Shown here piece by piece: positions 17,335 through 26,022 of a DNA stretch of 57,124 bases. The position numbers and the translations under genes are program-made. The stretch's first letter is position 1. Each line of letters starts with the position of its first letter. The stretch is from Pedobacter kyungheensis (lineage in GTDB: Bacteria; Bacteroidota; Bacteroidia; Sphingobacteriales; Sphingobacteriaceae). Location: the NCBI RefSeq assembly GCF_000812965.1, contig NZ_JSYN01000043.1, forward strand, positions 1 through 57,124. Reading direction: 5' to 3'. Under the pieces are notes generated by a model. The model saw nothing but the letters and a program-made list of their open reading frames with translations. It was not told where the DNA came from and did no database searches.

Positions 17335-19233
17335 ATGATGAAGAATATGAAAAAGTCTGGAATGTTTTGCCTGCTGGTACTCTTATCTATACAGGTGATA
17401 GCGGGCATACCTGTCTCAAAAACTGCCGAAGCTTTCCTGTCAGATTTAAAGCAATCAAAACCCAGCATAATTTTAGCCGATGGGAGCAAGGCCGATGCCG
17501 CAACTGCCATAGTTAGCCGCATCTGGAAAGGTAATTTATGTGCGCTTTCTGTTAAAAATACTTCAGGCAAGCCGCTTGCTATACGCGAAGTGATCGTTTT
17601 TGATTTCAATCACGGACTGGATGCAAATACACCCATTTATGGCGAGAGTTTCCAAAAACTAGGGCAGATAGGCGGTACACTGGCTAAACCCGAAGATTGG
17701 GGCTCTTATTCAGATCGTGCCCATTATAAAATACCCGAGCCTGAGGGCATGCGCACCGCTTATGGCATGCTTACCTTGCAACCACAACAGGCCGATCGGC
17801 TTTTAGTAGCTACAACCTCTTGTAACCGTTTTATTTCGCGTTTTTCTTTCGATGCCAAACGCCTCCGCATATCAATGGATTGCGAAAACCTGGTGTTAAA
17901 ACCCGGTGAAACCTGGAATCTCGAAGAGTTTATGGCCATTGCCGGCCCGGATAGAGAAAAACTTTACGACCAGCTAACCCAGGCCATTGCTGTACATCAC
18001 CCCAGACTGGTATTTAAACCCATCCCAATGGGCTGGTGTTCGTGGGTATGCTTTGGGCCAAAAGTTACGGCCAAAAATGTGTCAGACAATACCGACTGGA
18101 TTGCCAAAAACCTACCCGAATTAAAATATGTACAAATAGACGATGGCTACCAGCCCTGGATGGGCGACTGGTTGGAAACCGGTACTGCTTTTGGCGGTGG
18201 TGTAGCCAATGTATTAAAAGAAATTAAAGCTAAAAAACTCGAGCCAGCCATTTGGGTAGCACCTTTTATTGCCAGTCCGCAGTCTAAATTGTTTAAAGAA
18301 CATCCCGATTGGATGGTAAAAGATGAAACAGGTAAACCCATGCGATCAGACAAAGTAGGCTTTGGTGGCTGGCGGCAAGGTCCATGGTATGCGCTTGATG
18401 GTACGCACCCGGAAGTGCAGCGGTACTTTACGGCGCTGTTTAAAACCATGCGCGAAAAATGGGGCTGTACCTATTTTAAATTAGATGCCAACTACTGGGG
18501 CGCTATTCATGGCGGTGTGCATTACGATAAATCTGCTACCCGTATTGAAGCCTACCGTCGTGGTATGGAAGCCATCCGTAAAGGGGCTGGCGATGCTTTT
18601 TTGTTGGGCTGTAATCATCCCATCTGGGGCTCGCTGGGCTTAATTCATGGTTCACGCAGTTCTATGGATATTACCCATGGCTGGGAATCTTTTGCAAGTA
18701 TTGGTAAAGAAAATCTGCTAAGAAGCTGGCAGAATGGCCGCTTCTGGTGGAACGACCCCGACTGTATCCTGTTAACCAATGGAGGAGCCAATGGTGTAAT
18801 GGATAATGCCGGCAACTTTACTGCGGATAAGGATACCAAACCGGCAATCCCCGAAAACGAATTCCTGTTTCATGCAGCCAGTATATACGCTACCGGCGGA
18901 CTGTTGCTAAGCGGCGATAATTTACCTGCCATTAGTCCGGAGCACCTGGTTATTTTAAAGAAACTGATTCCGCCAACCGGTGTGGCCGCCAGGTTCGAAA
19001 ACGAAAAGTTTGAAATAGGCACCACGGTGTTAAAAAGCGAGACAGTTTACTCGGTGTTTAACTGGGGAAATACAGTCGCGAAACGCACCATACAATTACC
19101 AGCCGGAAAATACAGGCTTACCAATAAATTTACCGGCAAACTGATTGGCATCTACCAGAAGGCGTATGTAATTAATGATATGGCAGGGCGTAGCGGGATG
19201 TTGATCACTGCTAAAAAAGTTTCAAGTCAATAA
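17335..19233 (+). CDS. GH36 family alpha-galactosidase
   Basis: A 632-residue protein with a signal peptide (about 1-24), an N-terminal beta-sandwich, and a TIM barrel from about residue 225 (PMGWCSW). QIDDGYQPW and YFKLDANYWG are GH36/GH27 hallmarks. Asp384 in FKLDAN is the predicted nucleophile and Asp445 in SSMDITHGW the predicted acid/base. A short C-terminal beta domain ends the protein. It should hydrolyse terminal alpha-galactosides in the periplasm or at the surface; alpha-N-acetylgalactosaminidase activity cannot be excluded. ATG codons at 17335, 17338 and 17347 are all possible starts and none changes the signal peptide materially. Confidence 0.88.
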   Translation: MMKNMKKSGMFCLLVLLSIQVIAGIPVSKTAEAFLSDLKQSKPSIILADGSKADAATAIVSRIWKGNLCALSVKNTSGKPLAIREVIVFDFNHGLDANTPIYGESFQKLGQIGGTLAKPEDWGSYSDRAHYKIPEPEGMRTAYGMLTLQPQQADRLLVATTSCNRFISRFSFDAKRLRISMDCENLVLKPGETWNLEEFMAIAGPDREKLYDQLTQAIAVHHPRLVFKPIPMGWCSWVCFGPKVTAKNVSDNTDWIAKNLPELKYVQIDDGYQPWMGDWLETGTAFGGGVANVLKEIKAKKLEPAIWVAPFIASPQSKLFKEHPDWMVKDETGKPMRSDKVGFGGWRQGPWYALDGTHPEVQRYFTALFKTMREKWGCTYFKLDANYWGAIHGGVHYDKSATRIEAYRRGMEAIRKGAGDAFLLGCNHPIWGSLGLIHGSRSSMDITHGWESFASIGKENLLRSWQNGRFWWNDPDCILLTNGGANGVMDNAGNFTADKDTKPAIPENEFLFHAASIYATGGLLLSGDNLPAISPEHLVILKKLIPPTGVAARFENEKFEIGTTVLKSETVYSVFNWGNTVAKRTIQLPAGKYRLTNKFTGKLIGIYQKAYVINDMAGRSGMLITAKKVSSQ

Positions 19234-19562
19234 GATTTTATTTAAACACAATACAAAAATCCCTCAGTATTAGACCTGCAGATATTGTACTTTTCGGAGA
19301 TTGCTACGGCGTGGGCACATGTTTTGCAATTCCATTTGCATGTTTAAGGCTTTATTTAATTCCAATCAGGACAGTGTTTTTCAACCTGGCCAAATGCTAA
19401 CGGTAGAATATGCCATTTAAATCGATTTTATGAGGCATTATTTAACGTTTTTTCTATAGTGGAATTTGTGCAACTCTGCTGTGGTACAAGGATTTTACAG
19501 AAAGGGCAGGAATAATTGCTTAGTTTTAGTTCATCTCACCAATTCATGCTGAATTAAAAACA
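19234..19562. other. Non-coding region between GH36 and GH2 genes
   Basis: No supported ORF, clear terminator or exact promoter box. CATTTG near 19333 sits in TCCATTTG, one mismatch from the -7 consensus. The gap size suggests the GH2 gene has its own promoter. Confidence 0.4.
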
Positions 19563-22325
19563 ATGAAAAAATTAACCTTGTCCTTATTTGCTGCCCTGTT
19601 GGGTTTCAGTGCATTTTCACAACAAACCATTATTAAATATCTTTCCGGAACGGATAAAGATCACACCGTAAACTGGGATTTTTACTGCACAGAAGGCAGA
19701 AAGAGCGGCGTATGGACCAAAATTGCTGTACCTTCTAACTGGGAGCAACAAGGCTTTGGCGCCTACAACTATGGTCACGATAAAATCAAAAATAAAGAAC
19801 AGGGGCAGTATAAACATCAGTTTTTTGTAGATCAGGTAAATAATAAAAAGATATTTATTGTTTTTGAAGGATCGATGACTGATACTAAGGTGATGATTAA
19901 TGGCAAACAAGCCGGGCCCGTGCATCAGGGTAGTTTTTATGCTTTTAAATATGATATTACCGATTTGGTAAAACCCGGTGCACAAAACCTGCTCGAAGTT
20001 ACTGTCGATAAACAATCGGCAAATGCATCGGTAAATAAAGCCGAGCGCAGTGGCGATTTTTGGATCTTTGGTGGTATTCACCGACCTGTGTACCTCGAAA
20101 TTGTTCCGCAAACCTTTATACAAAGGCTTGCCGTAAATGCGAAAGCAGATGGCGCATTTCAGCTGGATGTATACACGCAAAATTTAAAATCAGGCGAACA
20201 AATTGAAGCCCAGGTACAAAAACTAAATGGCGAAAACTTAGGGAAACCTTTTACCGCCAGGGCAAGCGCGGATGGCAGTTATTATGAACTGAAATCTGCT
20301 TTTAATAAACCTTTGTTGTGGAGTGCCGAATTCCCGAACCGCTACCAGGTTGTGGTGAGCATTAAAAATGAGAAAGGTATTGTTCATCAGGTTAAACAAA
20401 AATTTGGTTTCCGTACTGTAGAGTTACGTGCAAAAGATGGTTTATATGTGAATGGAAGCAGGGTTTTAATGAAAGGCAGTAACCGTCACAGTTTTTGGCC
20501 CGAAACTGGTCGTACGCTCAGTCACGGGGTGCATGTGCTCGATGTACAGCTGATGAAAGACATGAATATGAATGCCGTGCGCATGTCTCACTACCCGCCA
20601 GATCGCGATTTTTTGGAGGTTTGCGATTCGTTGGGCTTGTATGTGATAGATGAACTTACCGGCTGGCAGGCCAATTACGATACCGAAATCGGTAAAAAAC
20701 TGGTTAAAGAGCTGGTTGTACACGATGTAAACCATCCTGCCATTTTATTTTGGGCCAATGGAAATGAAGGTGGCTTTAACCGTGAGCTCGATGATCAATA
20801 TGCCTTATACGATCCGCAAAACCGTACGGTAATCCATCCATGGGAGAAATTTAATGGTACCGATACCAAGCACTATCCCGATTTTAAGGGCATGGAAAGC
20901 CGGACCGCCACCGGCGAAGAAGTCTTTTTTCCTACCGAGTTTATGCATGCCCTGTATGATGGCGGAGCAGGGGCAGCATTGGATGATTTCTGGTCGCAAA
21001 TCGTAAAACACCCGCATGGAGGAGGTGGTTTTATCTGGGCTTTTTTAGACGAATCGATTATCCGTACCGATAAAAACAACATTTACGATAGCGATGGTAA
21101 CCATGCGCCTGATGGCATTGTAGGTCCGCACCGCGAAAAGGAGGGTAGTTATTATACCATTAAAGAAATCTGGTCGCCGGTGTATATTAACCCACAACCA
21201 ATTACTACTGGTTTTGATGGTAAAATACCGGTCGAAAACCGCTATTCGTTTACCAACCTCAATCAATGTACATTTAAATGGAAACTGGTTAAGTTCCCCT
21301 CAGCTACGGCTAAAACTTTGGTGCCTACAGTAATTGCAACAGGTGCATTAAAGCCTTTTAATCTTAAACCTGCAGAAAAGGGCATCTTAAACTTGCCTTT
21401 ACCCTCAACATGGGCCAAAAACGATGCACTATACCTTACTGCTTATGGCCCCGATAAAAAAGAAATTTTTACCTGGAGTTGGGCCATAGCCGCACCTGCA
21501 GCTTTCGCTCCTAAAATCAGCAGCCTTAAAGCCAAACCGAATATTAAATTAACTCAAACCGATGCTACACTCAGTATTAACTGCGATGGAATCCGTTACG
21601 ATTTTGATAAAGCCACCGGTTATATCCAAAAAGTAGTGAAACCAACCGGTACTGTTTCTTTATCAGGAGGGCCGGTTTTGGCGGGTGTCAATACTACGTT
21701 GAAATCATTTACCCATCAGGTTGTTAATGGACAATATATAGTAGAAGCCGATTATACCGGCGATGCTCCTTTGCATGTAAAATGGACTTTCACTCCTGGC
21801 CAGCCGGTTAAACTGGATTATACATATAGCCAGCAAGGCGATGTCAGTTTCTCGGGCATTACTTTCAACTACCCCGAAGAAAAAGTTACCGGAATGAAAT
21901 GGCTGGGGCGCGGTCCGTACCGTGTTTGGAAAAACAGGTTAAAAGGTCAGCAATTTGGTGTTTGGCAGAAAGATTACAACAATACCATTACCGGCGAAAG
22001 CTGGAAATATCCCGAATTTAAGGGTTACCATGCCGAAGTAAACTGGGTAACCATCCAAAATACCGAAGCACCCTTTACCGTTTATTCGGCAAATAAAAAT
22101 ACTTACCTGCAAATGTTTAAGCCCGCACGTGAGGCAGCTGCATTGACCAATAATAATGTCGAACCGGCTTTTCCCGAAGGGAACATCGGGTTTTTAAATG
22201 CCATTAGCCCGATTGGTACCAAGTTTCAATCAGCAAAAGTGATGGGGCCAGAAAGTGAGCTGAACCATGCCAATGGCGAAAAGATTAAGGGAACACTTTG
22301 GTTTGATTTCCGTTCAAAACCTTAA
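19563..22325 (+). CDS. GH2 family beta-galactosidase
   Basis: A 920-residue protein with a signal peptide (about 1-19). It has a sugar-binding jelly-roll (about 40-185, with GDFWIFGGIHRPVYLE), an Ig-like domain (about 190-285), the TIM barrel (about 285-560), and C-terminal beta-sandwich domains related to Bgal small chain/domain 5. GSNRHSFWPETGR and MNAVRMSHYPPDRDFLEVCD are barrel hallmarks. Glu402 in NGNEGG is the predicted acid/base and Glu459 in FPTEFMH the predicted nucleophile. It should release terminal beta-galactose. Beta-glucuronidase is the main alternative, but the C-terminal galactosidase-type domain favours beta-galactosidase. Confidence 0.88.
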   Translation: MKKLTLSLFAALLGFSAFSQQTIIKYLSGTDKDHTVNWDFYCTEGRKSGVWTKIAVPSNWEQQGFGAYNYGHDKIKNKEQGQYKHQFFVDQVNNKKIFIVFEGSMTDTKVMINGKQAGPVHQGSFYAFKYDITDLVKPGAQNLLEVTVDKQSANASVNKAERSGDFWIFGGIHRPVYLEIVPQTFIQRLAVNAKADGAFQLDVYTQNLKSGEQIEAQVQKLNGENLGKPFTARASADGSYYELKSAFNKPLLWSAEFPNRYQVVVSIKNEKGIVHQVKQKFGFRTVELRAKDGLYVNGSRVLMKGSNRHSFWPETGRTLSHGVHVLDVQLMKDMNMNAVRMSHYPPDRDFLEVCDSLGLYVIDELTGWQANYDTEIGKKLVKELVVHDVNHPAILFWANGNEGGFNRELDDQYALYDPQNRTVIHPWEKFNGTDTKHYPDFKGMESRTATGEEVFFPTEFMHALYDGGAGAALDDFWSQIVKHPHGGGGFIWAFLDESIIRTDKNNIYDSDGNHAPDGIVGPHREKEGSYYTIKEIWSPVYINPQPITTGFDGKIPVENRYSFTNLNQCTFKWKLVKFPSATAKTLVPTVIATGALKPFNLKPAEKGILNLPLPSTWAKNDALYLTAYGPDKKEIFTWSWAIAAPAAFAPKISSLKAKPNIKLTQTDATLSINCDGIRYDFDKATGYIQKVVKPTGTVSLSGGPVLAGVNTTLKSFTHQVVNGQYIVEADYTGDAPLHVKWTFTPGQPVKLDYTYSQQGDVSFSGITFNYPEEKVTGMKWLGRGPYRVWKNRLKGQQFGVWQKDYNNTITGESWKYPEFKGYHAEVNWVTIQNTEAPFTVYSANKNTYLQMFKPAREAAALTNNNVEPAFPEGNIGFLNAISPIGTKFQSAKVMGPESELNHANGEKIKGTLWFDFRSKP

Positions 22326-22380
22326 AACAAGCAATCACATTCTGCTACATTTTATAATTTAAAGCGGATGGATTAAAAAT

Positions 22381-22418
22381 AAAGCCTGAGATCGTAAGAT
22401 TTCAGGCTTTATTTTTTC
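22381..22418. terminator. Bidirectional terminator between convergent GH2 and GH92 genes
   Basis: 13-bp stem AAAGCCTGAGATC / GATTTCAGGCTTT with one G-T pair and a GTAA loop (22381-22410), followed by ATTTTTTC on the + strand; an A-rich tract precedes it and becomes a T-tract on the minus strand. Almost the same hairpin recurs at 27711. Confidence 0.88.
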
Positions 22419-22450
22419 AAGGTAGAGTACCTAAATATGAAGTATGGGTT

Positions 22451-25400
22451 TTATATTCCCCAATTCTTGTTTGGTTTTGGCCCCATTTGCAATATCAGTT
22501 TCCCGCCTTTCAATAGCTCACTTGCCGGAAATTTAAAAGATTGCAGCGGTTTTCCGTTCAAAGTAGCTTTTTGTACATATTTATTATCGCGCGATACATT
22601 CGGCGCTTCAATGGTAAAAGATTTTCCGCGGCCATATTGCCCGCCGAGATCAATGCTTACCGAAGAGAAAATAGGACTGGCAATTTCATAAACCGGGTCG
22701 GTACTGCAACCGCCGTCTGTTTGGAACAAGCCTAAGGCTGCCATGACAAACCAGGCGCTCATCTGGCCCTGGTCTTCATCGCCGAGGTAAGCATTGGCTA
22801 AATCGCTGCCATAATACCTGTCTAAAATAGCCCTGCTCCATTGCTGCGTTAGCCAGGGTTTTTGCACCCAGTTAAACAAAAAGGCAAAATGCATCGATTG
22901 CTGGTTGCCCTGAATTACAGGATAATCCCAGTACTGGTCGCCAGGTGCATTGAAACGCAATTTGTTGCTTTCTTTAAAACCCCACGAGAGGCGTTCTACA
23001 AATTTATCTGCACCGATCTCTTTCACCAGTCCGGGTACATCCTGTGGTACAAAATAAGTGAGCTGCCAGGCGTTGCCCTCTACATAATGTTCGTTGGCAC
23101 CCGATTTAAAGGGATCGAAATTAGGCTCCCAGCTTCCGTCTGATTTACGCATCCGGGCATAACCCGTTTCCTTGTCAATGGCATTGCGCCAGTAATTCCC
23201 CCTAAGGGCAAACTCTTTTTCCTCTTCTTTTTTGCCCAATGCTTTGGCAAACTGCGAAACGGTCCAGTCATCGTAGGCATATTCTAAAGTGTTCGAAAAA
23301 CGCCCCAGATCATAGGGCACGTAATGGTATTTTAAGTAAGGAACCAGATCGCGGTTGCCGGCATAACCCAGTCCTACTTTTTGCGATGGGGTAGTTTGCA
23401 TTTTCTTCATCGCTTCGAATGCTTTATTGGCATCAAAATCGCGAATGCCCATTTGGTAAGCACTCACCATAAGCGGGATTTCGTGCTCGGCAACCATTAC
23501 CGGTACATAGTTCATTCCCGCCGGCCCTTTGGCCAGCCAGCCATTGGTATCGTACATGGCCAGTTGCGATTTTACCCATTTCGATGACCACTCTGGCGTA
23601 ACCAGGTTCCAGAACTGGTTCAGGTTCCAGAAAGTATTCCAAAAAGCATCGCAACCCAGCGCAAGGGAATTGGGATCTTTCAGTTTCTGCACTTTTTGAA
23701 AAGCATCTACCCAGCTGCCATCCAGGTCGCTCCAGGTATTGCGGCTGGCCAGCGCGCGGTACATATTGGTATAAAAGCGGATTTTCTCTCTCCTGTCGTT
23801 TGATTGAACTGCCACCCGGCCAATCAGCTTATTCCAGGTATCACGTTGTCCGTTTCTTACTTTTTCAAAACTCCAGCCATAAGGCCAGGTAATTTCCTGT
23901 TTCAGGTTATCTGAGGCATTTTCAATACTCACCATCGAAATCCCGGTGCGTACCTGTACTACCTGATTTGTTCTGGTATCAAATTCTACATAGGCCCCGG
24001 CATCTTTTACCTCCCCGGTATTTACTAAATCTTTACTGCTAAGCGCATCATTTTGCCAGGTTCCGAATTTTTTGATGGGCTGGTCAAATTCAATCACAAA
24101 ATGTAGTTTATAATCCTGGTTTACATCGCCAGACCATGCGCCGGGCGTAAACTGTCTCGATATACCTTCAATTCGCCTGTCGCTTACCTTTTTCAAAGTC
24201 ACATCTTTAAGCGTATAAGCATACTCCGAAGGAATTTGTAAATCGATCATTACCCTCGAATCGGTAGCTTTTGGATAAGTATAACGCTGGAAACCGCAAC
24301 GGGTAGTGGCCGTTAGCTCTGCCTTAACCTTGTAATCGCTTAACATTACTTTATAATAACCCAAAGGGGCTTCCTCAGTAGTCTTGTCAATTTGAGATCG
24401 GTAGCCTTCACCTGCACTGCGTTCGTCGCCTGTTTTAATCTTCAGTGGGCCATTTACTGGCAGCATGCCCAAGCCAGCCATTGTCCATTCGTGGATGTGG
24501 CTAAATACGCCAATGCTTTCAAAACTGGGTTCATAACCGGCCTGCCAGCCGCTATTCTGGTTGTCTGGACTTAATTTTACCATACTAAAGGGCATCCATG
24601 GACCTGGCGCAATCATCCAGCGCGAATGGGCAGTACCCATCCGGGTATCTACATAATCAGCAGGCGTAAACAAGCGCTGTGCAGAACGTTTTACTACGCC
24701 GCTTTCCAGCAATATTCCATCGCTGTAAATTTCATATTTGCTTTGTTTTGCTGTGGCAACAGCTGGCATGGGTACTTCAAACTGGTATCTTGCACTATCC
24801 AACCGCTCGCTGAATATTGCTGCGCCGTCCAGTTTCACTGTCAACACAGGTTTGCCGGTAACCAGTTGCACATCTAGCAATAAAGGCTGGATTTTTTTTT
24901 CTTGTTCTTCAAGTTGATAATCTGCTGGTTTTACGCTGCGGAGAAATACGTTTTGGTTATGTATTAATTTGGCCGAAGAGGGGCCTTCCAGCCTTACCTG
25001 GTCAAATACCATCCACGAACCTTCCAACGTAGTCATCAAAATTTCGTTTCCGCCTTTGCGCAACTGATTTGCTTCAAGCGGAATTTCGATCTTATATTCA
25101 TGCGCGGCACTTAAATCTCCCTCAAAAGTTTTATTGGTTGCCAGTTGGGGTAATTGCTTTACATAAGGTTTTCCGTTAATGGTAACCTTAAATAATGGCG
25201 GTAATGCGCCCTGGTAGCCAATCAGGTCGACTACAAATTTCCAGCCCGATCCGGTAGGTTGTTGCTGCAGCCCAAATAAAATATTGGCATTGTGCGTGCG
25301 TAAACCAGAGGTGCCCCCAGTGCCGCCCCAGGTATCTTTAGGACCTGGTAAAATATAAGCCCAATCTTTTTCTGGTTTCGAAACCCCAATCAGGTAAAAT

Positions 25401-25585
25401 TTATCTTCCCAACCAAAATCCGCAGCTAAAAAATGTTTATAACCCGATGGGGCCAGCGCAAATTCTGTAGCCTTGTTATCTGCATGGCCAATTTGCCACA
25501 AAGTTGTTTGTGCCCCTGCTGTAGCAGTAAAGCACAACAAAACAAGGCTTAGCAATTTGTTTAAGTATAATTTTCTTTCGTTCAT
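22451..25585 (-). CDS. GH92 family alpha-mannosidase with N-terminal beta-sandwich module
   Basis: A 1044-residue protein with a signal peptide (about 1-25). About residues 27-205 form a polysaccharide-lyase-4-like beta-sandwich region (LWQIGHADNKATEFALA at the start). The GH92 part begins about 310 (YVDTRMGTAHS) and ends with YLGDEDQGQMSAWFVMAALG, in which Asp936 and Asp938 fit the catalytic Asp pair of characterised GH92 enzymes. GH92 enzymes are Ca-dependent exo-alpha-mannosidases acting on N-glycans, yeast mannan or phosphomannan. It is transcribed convergently with the GH2 gene, so it is probably regulated apart from the SusCD operon. The N-terminal module may be glycan binding; that is inference. 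Confidence 0.93.
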   Translation of the reverse strand: MNERKLYLNKLLSLVLLCFTATAGAQTTLWQIGHADNKATEFALAPSGYKHFLAADFGWEDKFYLIGVSKPEKDWAYILPGPKDTWGGTGGTSGLRTHNANILFGLQQQPTGSGWKFVVDLIGYQGALPPLFKVTINGKPYVKQLPQLATNKTFEGDLSAAHEYKIEIPLEANQLRKGGNEILMTTLEGSWMVFDQVRLEGPSSAKLIHNQNVFLRSVKPADYQLEEQEKKIQPLLLDVQLVTGKPVLTVKLDGAAIFSERLDSARYQFEVPMPAVATAKQSKYEIYSDGILLESGVVKRSAQRLFTPADYVDTRMGTAHSRWMIAPGPWMPFSMVKLSPDNQNSGWQAGYEPSFESIGVFSHIHEWTMAGLGMLPVNGPLKIKTGDERSAGEGYRSQIDKTTEEAPLGYYKVMLSDYKVKAELTATTRCGFQRYTYPKATDSRVMIDLQIPSEYAYTLKDVTLKKVSDRRIEGISRQFTPGAWSGDVNQDYKLHFVIEFDQPIKKFGTWQNDALSSKDLVNTGEVKDAGAYVEFDTRTNQVVQVRTGISMVSIENASDNLKQEITWPYGWSFEKVRNGQRDTWNKLIGRVAVQSNDRREKIRFYTNMYRALASRNTWSDLDGSWVDAFQKVQKLKDPNSLALGCDAFWNTFWNLNQFWNLVTPEWSSKWVKSQLAMYDTNGWLAKGPAGMNYVPVMVAEHEIPLMVSAYQMGIRDFDANKAFEAMKKMQTTPSQKVGLGYAGNRDLVPYLKYHYVPYDLGRFSNTLEYAYDDWTVSQFAKALGKKEEEKEFALRGNYWRNAIDKETGYARMRKSDGSWEPNFDPFKSGANEHYVEGNAWQLTYFVPQDVPGLVKEIGADKFVERLSWGFKESNKLRFNAPGDQYWDYPVIQGNQQSMHFAFLFNWVQKPWLTQQWSRAILDRYYGSDLANAYLGDEDQGQMSAWFVMAALGLFQTDGGCSTDPVYEIASPIFSSVSIDLGGQYGRGKSFTIEAPNVSRDNKYVQKATLNGKPLQSFKFPASELLKGGKLILQMGPKPNKNWGI

Positions 25586-26022
25586 CTGTGTTTACATTTT
25601 GGGATTTCCCACAATCAGACTATAAATTGTTGGTGTATTTGTATGTACATATTGAATGTTTGAAGTTAGTTAGAATTTAGCATTTTTTGATGATGAAAAT
25701 TAAAAATAAGATTTTTATAGCTGATAATGAGGTTGAAGCTAGCTTTAGAATTGAAAATAATATGTATGTACAATATTGCGGTTTAGCAAATTTTGTAGCA
25801 GAAACAGAAATGTTGTATGAAGTAAAATACAGTTTTTTAAAGTATGTTGATTTATATCGGATTCAGTATGATAAGAAATATGCGTTGGTGTTGTTTTGGA
25901 TTCGTTTTCCTGGCGGTAACTGTTTGAGTGTTAACTAAAATAATTTAAAAATTAATTTTTTATTAATATTTGAATGTTTAGTTTTATTAAACATTTGTAT
26001 TACTTTATTAAACATTTAAACT
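25586..26022. other. Divergent non-coding region between GH92 and phosphodiesterase genes
   Basis: Strongly AT-rich. It must carry promoters for both divergent genes, but no exact TAnnTTTG box is seen on either strand. It contains an 83-codon open frame (25687-25938) that I do not accept as a gene, and the direct repeat listed separately. Confidence 0.45.
25983..26017 (+). promoter_or_regulatory. 14-bp direct repeat just upstream of the phosphodiesterase start
   Basis: TTTATTAAACATTT occurs at 25983-25996 and again at 26004-26017, a 21-bp spacing (two helical turns), ending 5 bp before the ATG. The placement suits an operator for a dimeric regulator or a translational control element. Low-complexity AT sequence could also produce this by chance. 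Confidence 0.4.

Noticed and set aside
25687..25938. An 83-codon open frame in the divergent gap
   Set aside because: No signal peptide, recognisable domain or promoter, and it sits in AT-rich DNA upstream of two genes. It could be real but nothing supports it.
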